Assembly (NCBI GenBank): GCA_030674185.1
Contig: CM060315.1
Coordinates: 88,062,415 to 88,126,414 of the forward strand
Direction: 5' to 3'
Source: Monoplex corrugatus
Taxonomy: Eukaryota; Mollusca; Gastropoda; Littorinimorpha; Ranellidae
Length of the DNA: 64,000 nucleotides
A program made the position numbers and the translations under genes. Below, piece after piece: positions 1 through 46,943 of the stretch; the stretch's first letter is position 1, and each line of letters starts with the position of its first letter. The notes under the pieces were generated by a model. The model was not told where the DNA came from and did not search any database. It saw nothing but the letters and a program-made list of their open reading frames with translations.

Positions 1-200
1 TCATGGTCCTGAAAGTAGACTGATGTTAATTTCATGCCCTTCTGGCAGTTTCAGTTTCTCAAGATGATGTCTCCGCGCTCAGAACAAATTCCATGTGCAC
101 TAATGTCACATGTGCCATGTGTATGGTGATCATGGCACAAGCCCTAAACCTGCACATAAACCCATGAGCTGGCCAGGTCCTGAGGCCCTACCTAGACCAT
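1..200 (-). repeat. SINE family S1, antisense copy
   Basis: Read on the minus strand, this has the body and tail of a SINE seen again on the plus strand at 40230-40435 and 53115-53625. Shared landmarks are the block around 130-190 (CCATGAGCTGGCCAGGTCC) and a tail of reiterated GAAACT at 44-60. The head is not recognisable here. Family membership comes from comparison within the window only. Confidence 0.6.
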
Positions 201-204
201 GTTT

Positions 205-494
205 TACCTAGTCTATATTTCATACCGGTATTTTATAAGCCTGCCACTGGGATGATCTTGGTTACATGTAAATGAGATGTGTATGTGTGTATCTTACCTT
301 CAAAAAAGGAACATATATATAAAGTAAATATATAAAGTAAATAGATAAATAATCTAATAATCATAACACAACTAGCTATCTTGTATAAACTCTTCTGACA
401 TGACAGAATCCCCTCCGCCCAGTCAATGCCCAAATGCTTAGCTGTCTATTAACTACGTGAAGACAATATTTTCTTAATCATAGATAGGTACGTA
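205..494. other. Unassigned non-coding stretch
   Basis: AT-rich sequence with short stop-ridden frames on both strands. I see no exon, repeat family or RNA gene here. It probably belongs to an MSH5 intron, because MSH5 exons continue downstream and earlier ones must lie to the left. Confidence 0.4.
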
Positions 495-556
495 TGTAAG
501 TAAGTGAGTGAGTGAGTGAGTGAGTGAGTGAGTGAGTAAGTAAGTAAGTAAGTAAA
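495..556. repeat. GTGA/GTAA tetranucleotide microsatellite
   Basis: About fifteen tandem tetranucleotides, GTAA then GTGA then GTAA again. It is 65 bp upstream of the probable RTE insertion point. Confidence 0.9.
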
Positions 557-621
557 TGAATAAGAAGTGAGTAAGTATAATAGATAAAGAAATACCGTAT
601 CTATACAAAAAAAAGGAGTCT

Positions 622-631
622 ATAGATAAAT
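622..631. repeat. 5' target-site duplication of the RTE LINE
   Basis: ATAGATAAAT occurs here and again at 3836-3845, directly after the ATG-repeat tail of the LINE. The interval between the two copies is 3204 bp, the usual length of a complete RTE element. The motif is AT-rich, so chance is possible, but its placement at both ends supports a true duplication. Confidence 0.65.
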
Positions 632-3600
632 TAGTGTCAGGTCAGACAAATAGGTCTGCTACTGGCAAGCTGTAGCCCAGTACTACCTGTCACAGCAGGA
701 GACTTGGAGAGGGGATTGGCGCCACCAAGGATTAACCTAAGCCCACAGAAAAGATATGAGAGACACTATAGCCAACAACATACCGGATCGGTCGGGGCCC
801 GGGTTACAAACGACCGCGCTTACCACTGACAAGCACCAGGGTGGAAGTGAAAAGTCAGCTACTGGGGCAAAGACATCATTCAAACTGCCAACGGAAAAAG
901 CTACCATTGGAACCTGGAATGTCCGTACACTCCATCAGTGCGGCAAAGTAAAAGAACTAGAACACGAGCTGAGACGCTACCAATGGGACATTGTGGGTAT
1001 ATCAGAAGTAAGATGGACAGGCTTCGGAGAAGCAATCACAGAGGAAGGACACAAGATGTGGTACAGTGGCGAAGAGTCACTACATGAAAATGGCGTAGCT
1101 TTCATCGTACGCAAAGAAGTCATTGGATGCATCATGAGCTGCACGCCTGTCAACAGCAGAATCATCAGCATTCGGGTGTCAGCCAAACCAAAGAACATCA
1201 CCATCATACAAGTGTATGCTCCAACTACCAGCCACGAAGACCAGGTGGTTGAAGAATTCTATGAGAAAATAGAAGACACCATCGGAAAAGCCCCCAGGAA
1301 AGACATCATCATAGTTCAGGGGGACTTCAACGCCAAAGTCGGCCCAGATGCCTACAAAAACTGGGCTGGAACAGTGGGTCAATTTGGCACAGGGGAAACT
1401 AATGACAGGGGACTTCGCCTTCTGGAGTTTGCCTGCACCCAACGGCTCACCATTGCCAACACCCTCTACCCCCACAAACTGTCAAGAAGAACAACCTGGC
1501 ATGCGCCGAACGGAAAGACTCACAACCAGATCGACTTTGTCCTCACACCGCGGCGCTTCAAATCAAGCATTAATAAAGCAAAGACGAGGACATACCCTGG
1601 AGCTGATATAGGCAGCGACCACGACCTCGTGCTGCTCACAATGAAGATCAAATTGAAAAAGAAGTACCAAGCTGCGCAGCCACGCATCAAGTTTGACCTG
1701 GAAAAGCTAAAAGATCCAGAGATAGAAGAGGCATTCCAGGCACAGCTCGGGGGGCGGTTCGCGGCACTCAACTTCCTGGACAGCGACATCAACGACCTCA
1801 CAAACAACTTTGGTGAGGCAGTCCGCGAAACAGCAGAGGAGGTACTGGGGCGACAGAGGAAGAAACACCAAGCATGGATCTCAAATGACATCCTTGACCT
1901 CTGCGACAACAGAAGATCACTGAAGAAGACGAAAAACTCCAGCCCTGAAGAAGCCGCACAGTATCGTAAAACCAACAACCTTGTAAAGAAGAAAATGATT
2001 GAAGCCAAAGAACAATGGATCAACAACCAGTGTGAGAACATCGAGAAAGGCATGAAAAAAGGAAACAGCAAACATGCCTTCACCACACTGAAAAACCTTA
2101 CCAAGACGCAGCAAAACAGATCGTCAGTCATCGAGGATACCTCAGGCGAGCTGCTGACAGAAAGCTCCGCTGTTCTGAACAGATGGACGCAGTACTGCCA
2201 AGAACTATACAACTTCCCAATACAGCCAGATGACAGTTTGTTTCAGGGGGACTCAGCACCATTGAGGGAATCCTCACCGCTACCAGTGATGAGAGAAGAA
2301 GTGGAAGAAGCCATCCGCAGCCTACCAGCAGGGAAATCACCTGGAGCAGACAATATCCCAGCAGAGCTGCTCAAACATGGAGGGAATGATTTGGTCACTC
2401 GTGTAACATCGATTTGTCAGAAGATCTGGGAGACAAAACAGTGGCCCACAGAATGGACTCAATCACTCATCATCCCCCTGCCCAAAAAGGGAAATATGCG
2501 CCAATGCCAGAACTACAGAACAATAAGTCTCATTAGCCACACCAGCAAGATCATGCTCAGAGTCATATTGAATCGACTGAAGAAAGAAGCGGAAGAACAC
2601 CTTGCGGAAGAACAAGCTGGATTTAGGGCGGGCAGAAGCACAGTAGAACAGATCTTCACCTGCCGGATAATGATGGAGAAACATCTGCAGCATCAGAGAG
2701 ACCTGTTCCACAACTTCATAGACTTTAAAAAAGCATTCGACAGGGTGTGGCATAAGGGTTTATGGCAGGTGCTAAGAAAGTTTGGCATAGAGGAAGGTCT
2801 CGTCCAAACCATCCAGGCGCTGTATAACACTGCCAGCAGCGCAGTTCTCCTCAACAACCAGATAGGGGACTACTTCAAGACCACAGTTGGAGTCCGTCAA
2901 GGCTGCCTACTCTCTCCCGTGCTGTTCAATCTCTTCCTGGAGAACATCATGCGTGAAGCCCTCCATGACTTCCACTCCACTGTCTCCATCGGAGGAAGAA
3001 CCATCAACAACCTGAGGTTCGCAGATGACATCGACCTGATGGGAGGCAGCAACGAAGAACTACAAGACCTGACCATGAGACTGGAAGAAAGTGCAGGTGC
3101 ACACGGAATGGAAGTGAGCACAGAAAAAAGCAAAGTCCTGGTCAACAGCACAACCAACACCCATGCTGAAATCTACATGAACGGGCAACAGCTTGAAGAA
3201 GTGGACGCTTTCAAATACCTTGGCGCCACTCTCACCAAAGACGGTCGCTCTACAACAGAAATCAAGACCAGACTAGCGATCGCAACAGCAGCAATGGTAA
3301 AGCTAAACAAGATCTGGAAGAGCAGAGAGATCGGCTTTCCATCGAAGATGAAGCTGTACAAGTCCCTGGTGCTCCCCATCCTGCTGTATGGATGCGAGAG
3401 CTGGACCATGACAGCAGAGACCACCAAGAGAATCCAGACGTTTGAAACTAAATGCTTCAGGCGCTTGCTCGGGATCTCTTGGCAAGATCGGAAGACAAAC
3501 GACTTTGTGTGGAGCCAAATAACAACACTCGCAGGCCCACAAGAACCCCTCCTGGCAACAGTCAAGAACAGGAAGCTGTCGTGGTTCGGGCATGTCACAC

Positions 3601-3835
3601 GCCACAACTCACTGCCCAAAACGGTCCTCCAGGGTACACTGGGAGGCGGCAGACGAAGGGGACGACAAGCCAAATGCTGGATGGACAACATCAAAGAATG
3701 GACCAGGTTGGATGGCCCCACGCTGGTGCGACAGGCGGAGGACAGGACCGGTTGGCGACGGCTGGCTTCAAGAGTGTCTCTCATCTCTCCTCTACGCCCA
3801 TCACGGGCAGGAGAATGATGATGATGATGATGATG
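632..3835 (+). mobile_element. Full-length RTE-clade LINE (BovB-like), apparently intact
   Basis: A non-LTR retrotransposon with a short 5' leader (632-755), one long ORF for endonuclease plus reverse transcriptase (756-3818), and a very short 3' end closing in an ATG trinucleotide run (about 3813-3837). Size, single ORF, microsatellite tail and candidate 10-bp target-site duplication all match the RTE clade. No frameshift or stop is visible, so the insertion is probably recent. It lies 5' of the first MSH5 exon in the window, presumably in an intron, in the same orientation as the gene. A decayed relative is present on the minus strand at 52370-52790. Confidence 0.9.
756..3818 (+). CDS. RTE LINE ORF: AP endonuclease and reverse transcriptase
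   Basis: The 1020-residue polyprotein drives target-primed reverse transcription. Residues about 50-295 form an exonuclease-endonuclease-phosphatase domain: TWNVRTL (53-59), IIQVYAPT, the catalytic GDFNAKVG (about 189) and SDHDLVLL (about 287). Residues about 510-800 form the reverse transcriptase: YRTISLISH, GFRAGRST, FIDFKKAFDR (about 653), VRQGCLLSPVLFN (about 712) and the catalytic FADDIDLM (about 755). The C-terminal tail has LLYGCESWT, WFGHV and an RRRGRQ..W basic patch (about 962) as in BovB-like proteins. There is no RNase H or gag-like domain, as usual for RTE. The ATG at 756 is the first of the open frame; the unconserved first 50 residues leave room for a later start. Known for the family: mRNA-binding cytoplasmic protein that acts on nuclear DNA. 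Many such genes are mis-annotated as craniofacial development protein 2-like. Confidence 0.93.
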   Translation: MRDTIANNIPDRSGPGLQTTALTTDKHQGGSEKSATGAKTSFKLPTEKATIGTWNVRTLHQCGKVKELEHELRRYQWDIVGISEVRWTGFGEAITEEGHKMWYSGEESLHENGVAFIVRKEVIGCIMSCTPVNSRIISIRVSAKPKNITIIQVYAPTTSHEDQVVEEFYEKIEDTIGKAPRKDIIIVQGDFNAKVGPDAYKNWAGTVGQFGTGETNDRGLRLLEFACTQRLTIANTLYPHKLSRRTTWHAPNGKTHNQIDFVLTPRRFKSSINKAKTRTYPGADIGSDHDLVLLTMKIKLKKKYQAAQPRIKFDLEKLKDPEIEEAFQAQLGGRFAALNFLDSDINDLTNNFGEAVRETAEEVLGRQRKKHQAWISNDILDLCDNRRSLKKTKNSSPEEAAQYRKTNNLVKKKMIEAKEQWINNQCENIEKGMKKGNSKHAFTTLKNLTKTQQNRSSVIEDTSGELLTESSAVLNRWTQYCQELYNFPIQPDDSLFQGDSAPLRESSPLPVMREEVEEAIRSLPAGKSPGADNIPAELLKHGGNDLVTRVTSICQKIWETKQWPTEWTQSLIIPLPKKGNMRQCQNYRTISLISHTSKIMLRVILNRLKKEAEEHLAEEQAGFRAGRSTVEQIFTCRIMMEKHLQHQRDLFHNFIDFKKAFDRVWHKGLWQVLRKFGIEEGLVQTIQALYNTASSAVLLNNQIGDYFKTTVGVRQGCLLSPVLFNLFLENIMREALHDFHSTVSIGGRTINNLRFADDIDLMGGSNEELQDLTMRLEESAGAHGMEVSTEKSKVLVNSTTNTHAEIYMNGQQLEEVDAFKYLGATLTKDGRSTTEIKTRLAIATAAMVKLNKIWKSREIGFPSKMKLYKSLVLPILLYGCESWTMTAETTKRIQTFETKCFRRLLGISWQDRKTNDFVWSQITTLAGPQEPLLATVKNRKLSWFGHVTRHNSLPKTVLQGTLGGGRRRGRQAKCWMDNIKEWTRLDGPTLVRQAEDRTGWRRLASRVSLISPLRPSRAGE

Positions 3836-3845
3836 ATAGATAAAT
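3836..3845. repeat. 3' target-site duplication of the RTE LINE
   Basis: Second copy of ATAGATAAAT, following the ATG-repeat tail. It pairs with 622-631. Confidence 0.65.
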
Positions 3846-4084
3846 AAACAGGTAAGAGATGAAAATACTGGTGTCAGACTGTCTTGGCCTTCCGCCATTC
3901 CTTTGCATCAATCATCTGCATAGAGAGGAGGGGGGACCTGCTGCATGAGCAACAACAGATTCTCCACATCACTCTGCCTAGGCTTGCATCGTGGACAAGA
4001 CACTCTGATGCTGGCAGAGCAGCAGTGAACCAACAAATAGGGTGCATTTTCCATGGTCATGCCAACTGAAGGCTGCTTGCCTGC
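3846..4084. other. Unassigned intronic stretch
   Basis: No conserved frame, repeat family or RNA recognised between the RTE insertion and the 31-bp array. Confidence 0.4.
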
Positions 4085-4244
4085 CTGCATGGTATCATGG
4101 TTTCTTACAAGGCGCCTGCATGGTATCATGGTTTCTTACAAGGCGCCTGCATGGTATCATGGTTTCTTACAAGGTGCCTGCATGGTATCATGGTTTCTTA
4201 CAAGGCGCCTGCATGGTATCATGGTTTCTTACAAGGCGCCTGCA
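4085..4244. repeat. 31-bp minisatellite, about 5 copies
   Basis: Five near-identical units of CTGCATGGTATCATGGTTTC followed by TTACAAGGCGC. Units differ by a single base (GGCGC or GGTGC), so expansion is recent. Confidence 0.93.
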
Positions 4245-4504
4245 GGTCTGATATCTGTGATTCAGCCCTCTAATGAATAACGAGAGAAGCTGGGTTTGGG
4301 CTTAATTCAAACCTTCATCTTCCAGTCAGCTGAACTCAAACCTATATCTTCCAAACAGTTTTACATCTCATGAACTGTTGCACTGTGGAATCCCAGTTGG
4401 GCAGTAACAGTTCTGCTTTATGAAAATTGTTCAGAATTTTGCATATTTGACAAAAGAGATGGAATGATACTGTGTGTATGCAAATGAATGGGAATTGTGT
4501 GCAG

Positions 4505-41268
<36,764 letters not shown>

Positions 41269-41274
41269 TGCTGA

Positions 41275-41335
41275 TACTTTGTATACAGTTAGTAGTCCAT
41301 CGCGTTAACCGCTACACCACGGTGACTGGTAGTTG
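41275..41335 (-). repeat. SINE S2 head fragment in the 3' UTR
   Basis: Minus strand reads CACCGTGGTGTAGCGGTTAA and CGCGATGGACTACT, a tRNA-like head also seen at 61330-61385. Confidence 0.6.
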
Positions 41336-41459
41336 GTTTAGGACTGCTTAATCATCTATGCAGGTATAGCTCTTTTTGCAGATAACCTCCATAACTGAAC
41401 ACCATCCACCATTGGGTTGGGGATGATTGCCTCACTACCGAGTTGGAGGTAACCTTTTC

Positions 41460-41521
41460 CAAAGAAGACTGATATGAAAAGCGTTTCTTGCAACACTATG
41501 TACTATGCTTCAGCAATGAGA
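41460..41521 (+). pseudogene. Decayed partial copy of MSH5 exon O
   Basis: GAAGACTGATATGAAAAGCG then TTTCTTGCAACACTATGTAC matches GAGAAGAGTGATGTGAAGAG and TTTCCTGCAACACTATGTGC in exon O. One extra base breaks the frame. It leads directly into the 21-bp array. Confidence 0.75.
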
Positions 41522-42816
41522 TTGGAGTTTGTACTTTGTTCAGTGGAGTTTGTACTTTGTTCAATGGAGTTTGCACTTTGTTCAATGGAGTTTGCACTTT
41601 GTTCAGTGGAGTTTGTACTTTGTTCAGTGGAGTTTGTACTTTGTTCAGTGGATATTGTATTTGTTCAAGGGAGTTTGTACCTTGTTCAGTGGAGTTTGCA
41701 CTTTGTTCAGTGGAGTTTGTACTTTGTTCCGTGGAGTTTGCACTTTGTTCAGTGGAGTTTGCATTTTGTTCCGTGGAGTTTGCACTTTGTTCAGTGGAGT
41801 TTGTACTTTTTTCAGTGGAGTTTGTACTTTGTTCAGCGGAGTTTGCGCTTTGTTCAGTTGAGTTTGTACTTTGTTCAGTGGAGTTTGTACTTTGTTAAAT
41901 GGAGTTTGTACTTTGTTCAGTGGAGTTTGCACTTTGTTCAGTGGAGTTTGCACTTTGTTCAGTGGAGTTTGCACTTTGTTCAGTGGAGTTTGTACTTTGT
42001 TCAGTGGAGTTTTACTTTGTTCAATGGAGATTGTATTTGTTCAGTGGAGTTTGTGCTTTGTTCAGTTGAGTTTTGTACTTTGTTCAGTGGATATTTACTT
42101 TGTTTGGTGGAGTTTGTACTTTGTTCAGTGGATATTGTACTTTGTTCAGTGGAGTTTGTACTTTGTTCAGTGGAGTTTGTACTTTGTTCAGTGGAGATTG
42201 TACTTTGTTCAGTGGAGTTTGTGCTTTGTTCAAGGGAGTTTGTACCTTGTTCAGTGGAGTTTGCATTTGTTGAGTGGAGTTTGCACTTTGTTCAGTGAAG
42301 TTTGTACTTTGTTCAGTGGAGTTTGTACTTTGTTCGGTGGAGTTTGTACTTTGTTAGTGGATTTTGTACTTTGTTCAGTGGAGTTTGTACTTTGTTCAGT
42401 GGATTTTGTACTTTGTCAGTGGAGTTTGTACTTTGTTCAGTGGAGTTTGTACTTGTTCATTGTTTACAGTTAGTGAGTTTGTACTAAGTTCAGTGGAGTT
42501 TGTACTGTTACATTGTTCAGTGGAGTCTGCACTTTGTTCAATGGAGTTTGTACTTTGTTCAGTGGAGATTGTACTTTGTTCAGTGGAGTTTGTACTTTTA
42601 CTTTGTTCAGTGGAATTTGTACTTTGTTCAGTGGAATTTGTGCTTCGTTCAATGGAGTTGGTATTTTCTTCAGTGGAGTTGGCACTTTGTTCAGTGCAGT
42701 TTGTACTTTGTTCAGTGGAGTTGACACTTTAGTGGAGTTTTCACTTTGTTCAGTGGAGTTTGTACTTTCTTCAGTGGAGTTGGCACTTTGTTCAGTGGAG
42801 TTTTAACTTTGTTCAA
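41522..42816. repeat. 21-bp minisatellite, about 62 copies
   Basis: Unit GGAGTTTGTACTTTGTTCAGT with many point variants and small indels. The unit resembles GGAGTAATGCTGATACTTTG and TATACAGTTAG at and after the MSH5 stop codon. Confidence 0.96.
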
Positions 42817-42829
42817 GAGGGATTCACTG

Positions 42830-43012
42830 TATTCATGTGATTCCTTATATGCTCCATCCAGACCTGCCAGCAGTTATCTGGCAGATTCTATGCTGAGCCT
42901 GCACAAAATCTTATGCTCTGGCAAGGTCTTGAAATGGGGACCAGGGGGAAGGGGTGGGGGGAGCAGGCCCTATGAAACAGACCTGACACCTCCAGAATGA
43001 TTGAAGCATTAA
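42830..43012 (+). repeat. Dispersed element Y copy
   Basis: GAGGGATTCACTGTATTCAT, CCAGCAGTTATCTGGCAGAT, GGCAAGGTCTTGAAATGGGG and GACCTGACACCTCCAGAATG define Y. It matches 58695-58900. Confidence 0.75.
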
Positions 43013-43915
43013 CTGGGATTGAACTTGAGACATCAGCTTTATCAAAATATCCAAGCAGACCAAGGAGAGAAAGACTGTCAAGTGATCACAACACAGTGTG
43101 TACAGGTTGTATTCAACTGTCTGTATTGAAGATGTTGCATCTGTGCGTTACATTTGTGTGCATCTGTTTATGATGATTATGAACATTGTGTAGGCTGCTG
43201 CCGCCAGAGTGAATGATGACTTGATGACAGGTATAAGTGGAAAGCCTGTTAAATAAGGTCTCGTTAATTTGTGTTTGTGGGTGGGTGGGTGGAGGGGTGG
43301 GTGAGTGTAAAAGATCTTTACAGCATAACAGCCAGAGTTTGGGTCTGTAAGCCCAGAATTTTTTAAAATTCAGTTTTCATGCCTGTTCTTTATAATGTCG
43401 TTCCATTCAGGAGTAATTGTAAATGGAGGTTCTTAGATTTTGTCATATCATATTTTAGTAACTTGTTTTTAATTATATTAAAACATTTGAAAGAAAAACA
43501 AAAAGAAAAATACACATGCACTCACATACACACACAGGCACACATGTACACATACACACATTTACATATGTTTATGTGTTTGCTTTGTTTTTGTTGGGAT
43601 TTCACTTAGGGGTGGGGTTAAGTTACAGATGATCCAAATGTATGTTTAATCATTAAATAAACATTGTTTGTCAAAACATTTTGGACTTTTTTTTGTGTTG
43701 TTTTGACGAATGATAGAAAAATGTATATGTACAAACATGCTTATTGGCATGATCCACACACATGCAGACACACATGTTTTTACATTTTGAACCAACCGTT
43801 CTTCTGGGGCCTCACTTCTCATTTCTGATGACGTTGTTGACCCAGTCTGATTCGTCCTTTAATTTCAACAAAGTTTAAGGGTTAGTGTTAAGCTTTCTCT
43901 TTCTTTTCTCTTCCA
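43013..43915. other. Unassigned stretch downstream of MSH5
   Basis: No convincing exon. An AATAAA near 43658 could end a transcript. CA-rich patches at 43510-43565. Confidence 0.4.
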
Positions 43916-43917
43916 TT

Positions 43918-44630
43918 TCCTACACCTCCAGCAACCTGTCCCTTGACCCAGAGCTCAACAGGTGGATAGGGAACGCTCTCAATGCCATGGCCAAACTGTC
44001 CGAGTGTGGGAAAATAATTAGCTCACCACAGCCGCCAAGACTGGAGTGTACAGAGCCTGCATACTGAGTACCAGTCTTTATGTCACTGAGACCTGGACAA
44101 CCTATGTGTGTCAAAAGTACCACCTCAATAGCTTACACCTGCGGTGCTTGCACCTGATCCTGGGCATTTTTTTTTAAGGACTGAATGCCAAACAGGGATG
44201 TCTTGGACCAGGCCAGCTGCCAAGCATCGAAACTGTGCTGGCTCAGCTGTGTCTGTTGTATGCAGATTGGCTGCATCCCAAAAGATATCCTGTATGAAGA
44301 GATTTCTGCTGGATTTCAGGTACGTTTACAAAACATGGCGTGAAGTCTGCTAATATCAGTATGGACATTTGGGAAAAGACGGACACAACTCACTGTGAAC
44401 GGCAACGGGATGTATATGTAGGCATCTCCATTGCAGAGGAGAAATGATCCTGACAGTGATGGACAGAAGAGAAAGAAGGAAAGCTGTGGCAGCGACCACC
44501 CAGCCACAGCCAACAGCTTTCATGTGCATCAGCTATTCCGATGATTGCCACCCAAAATCGGTTTGTTCATCACAGCCGACGCTGTCCCAAATCCATCTGA
44601 GTCCCAAACAAGGCACATTCATTGTCTAGT
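43918..44630 (+). pseudogene. Decayed zinc-finger LINE (family of 20334-21612)
   Basis: Broken frames give NLSLDPELNRWIGNALNAMA, then a VLSTSLYVTETWTT-like piece, LNSLHLRCLHLILG and a final YSDDCHPKSV, which correspond in order to LSLDIELNRRIGKAATTM, LLYGSESWT, LNAFHMRSLRRILN and the C-terminal finger of the LINE at 20363-21565. Confidence 0.75.
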
Positions 44631-44934
44631 CAATCAGACAGAGCCATCATGGTACACTCTGAGATAACAAAGAGAGAAACACAAATAGATCTAAGAGCTC
44701 AGATTTCAGAATACTTTATTACTCAAGGAAGATAGCATCAGACCTCTTTGGACATGTCTTACAGTTAGTCCTTGCCTGTCTGCACACAAAATATGAGCAT
44801 AGAATGAACCAAAACAAATAAATCGAACTGGATAACATTCTTGTGATATAATCAGTGATGTTGAGAGACGAAACGCACAGGTAAGGGTTGTCCCATAACC
44901 CTGAGGTCATATGGGAGTGAGGTGGTAGAGACTT

Positions 44935-45265
44935 GAGGCCAGCCTCTGGAATATGCCCTTTGACCTGAGAAAATTAACTAACCTTTCCTCTTTTAAGACC
45001 CAACTTGAAGCCTATCTTTTCCGTGAATCTTTCTGTTTAAAATCAGCATTGTTCATATTGACCCTATCCCATCCTGTTTTACTACGTTCTTGTTATATGT
45101 TGTATATAGATGTTATAGAGAGTGTGTGCATGATGTTAGTAGGTAAAAATAGTGAACGTGCATTAAACGCACACTTCAATGTATTTTGAATTGTAAGCAC
45201 CTTGAGCATTGTTAAGCTCACTATTATATGTGCATTATCACTATCAGTATTGTTATCATTTTGGA
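44935..45265 (+). pseudogene. L2-like LINE 3' end relic
   Basis: Encodes LWNMPFDLRKLTNLSSFKTQ and LEAYLFRESF, the terminal WN.LP..LR...SF...LK.YLF motif of L2-like proteins. The end has TAAGCACCTTGAGCATTGTT and a TGCATTATCA tail. Confidence 0.75.
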
Positions 45266-45675
45266 TATATTGCTTATCTCCTCTCCCTCGCTGTTTTACC
45301 TTCCCCAGCTCTGAACAGGGTAAGGTACCAATTTACAACTGAGTGGATAAAATTTTAGGGGGGTGGAAGGGGAAGAGAGCAAATTCAAAGCAAGCAAAAC
45401 AGAGCACGGTCATATTGGAAGACAAGAGCTCTGTTAATTAGCAAGCTCGCAATGGCGGCAGCTGTAGTTGTAAACAAAGATTCAGACTGTACAATCAGTG
45501 GGTCATTGATTTATTGATATTGTACATCAGCACGACACTTGTCCTCAGCACTGTCCATCACCAACGTTTGCAAAAGCTCTACACCTGTTTCCGAGATGCA
45601 GATCAATCACAGCACATACACACAAGTATAACCTGACATCCCACTAATTAAGGCAGGTTCGCCTGTGTGTGTTAA
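45266..45675. other. Unassigned stretch with a possible initiator context
   Basis: CGCAATGGCGGCAGC near 45450 opens MAAAVVVNKDSDCTISGSLI before a stop. It looks like a vertebrate-style housekeeping start, but no donor is evident and no homology is recognised. Confidence 0.2.
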
Positions 45676-45770
45676 CCTTTTGATTCCCGCATCCTGTCCA
45701 CCAACACCCTGCATTGTCAACCATGCTAACAAAGCAAAAACTTGGTAGATAGGGTGCGGGAGTCAAAGGG
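45676..45770. mobile_element. piggyBac-like MITE, second copy
   Basis: 95 bp, CCTTTTGATTCCCGCATCCT to GATAGGGTGCGGGAGTCAAA GGG, inverted repeats, TTAA on both sides (45672-45675, 45771-45774). Same family as 27523-27637. Confidence 0.85.
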
Positions 45771-45774
45771 TTAA

Positions 45775-46695
45775 TAGTCGAGGTACTATTAGACGAATAC
45801 CTGCACAGTCAGCCTTATGTTAGTCTGAACTTTTGTCCTGTTTATGGTTTGCTTTCGTGTGGTTGCTTAGCTTGTGAAGGGATTTTTTGAAAAGTGTGTA
45901 ATGTGTGAAGAACCTTCATGAAAAGTGTGAAATTTCATCAACTAGGCCTACATGTAACTTGTGTTGGTATTATGCTTCAGAAGTTGCCGTCAGCTGGTAT
46001 GATTTTCTTTCTGCAAGACTGAAACGTAACACAAAGAATATTATCAGTATAGGAACCAGAAAAAAAAAAAAAAAAAAAAAAAAACACGAAAAAAGAATAA
46101 GAACACGTATTTGATACAACAAGACAAGACGGGCGCAAATTTTCGGCCAATTCGTCAAGCGTAAGAGCAGAAACAAACAAACACTAGATACAAAAATTAG
46201 GAGAAAAAGACTGAAACTTCCTTGTTGTTCTGTCCAATGTGAGAAAAGGAATAAGCTGATTAAAATGACATCATGATATGTTTTTGAGTAAATATGATGT
46301 CAGAGCGGAAGTAAGATGAATTCTGCAATTTGAAAAGTGGACATGCCACATTAATCTTGCTTTGTCCTAAAGAGGGTCCAGGGCTAAAATTGAAATTAAA
46401 AGTATGATGCACTAGGTAAGAATAGTGTTTGGAATGTAAAGGATCCTACCATTGAATAATGCATTACAGAAAAAGATAAGCATATGATCGACTGAATGGG
46501 AAAATAAATAATCTAGAGGTGTTGCTGATGTAAATGGATCGTGCCTAGTGCAATGAATCCGGTCTGACCTTGGAATAGAAAGAAAAACATCCTAAACCAA
46601 CAGCCTAGGGGCTGAAGGGAAAACCAGAGTCCCTGGAGAAAAAATATTAAAGAGTATAGTCTGTTCAAATTATTGCTTACTGTCACTGGCATATA
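45775..46695. other. Unassigned stretch with a poly(A) tract
   Basis: A run of about 24 A at 46061-46084. No gene or repeat family recognised. Confidence 0.4.
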
Positions 46696-46699
46696 GGAT

Positions 46700-46900
46700 A
46701 GCAATCAAGATTTTCCACTCCTATTTGTTTTGGCCGACCTCTGTATAGCACGTCAGGTATGTTTCAGGACCTTGAGGTCTAATATTGTTTGTCACCAGGT
46801 GTTCTTGAGAAAGCTCTCCTACATCTTCCTTCTGGTGTTCAGTGAAGGGCAGTCTGGGTGATGTTATCCTGCTGTCTTTGGACGATTAGTGCAATCCACC
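46700..46900 (-). pseudogene. LINE C-terminal tail, decayed
   Basis: Resembles 35766-35965: GGTGTTCTTGAGAAAGCTCT on the plus strand parallels GGTGTTCTTGGGCTTCTCCT, and the surrounding order agrees. Confidence 0.5.
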
Positions 46901-46943
46901 TACATTGTCGTTTCATGATGGCAGTGCCCACACTCTTTTGATT

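Noticed and set aside
41474..42806. Cysteine- and valine-rich long ORFs (VLCSVEF repeats)
   Set aside because: By-products of the 21-bp array; they occur in several frames at once.
45266..45520. First exon of a housekeeping gene at CGCAATGGCGGC
   Set aside because: The frame ends after about 21 codons without a convincing donor and there is no homology.
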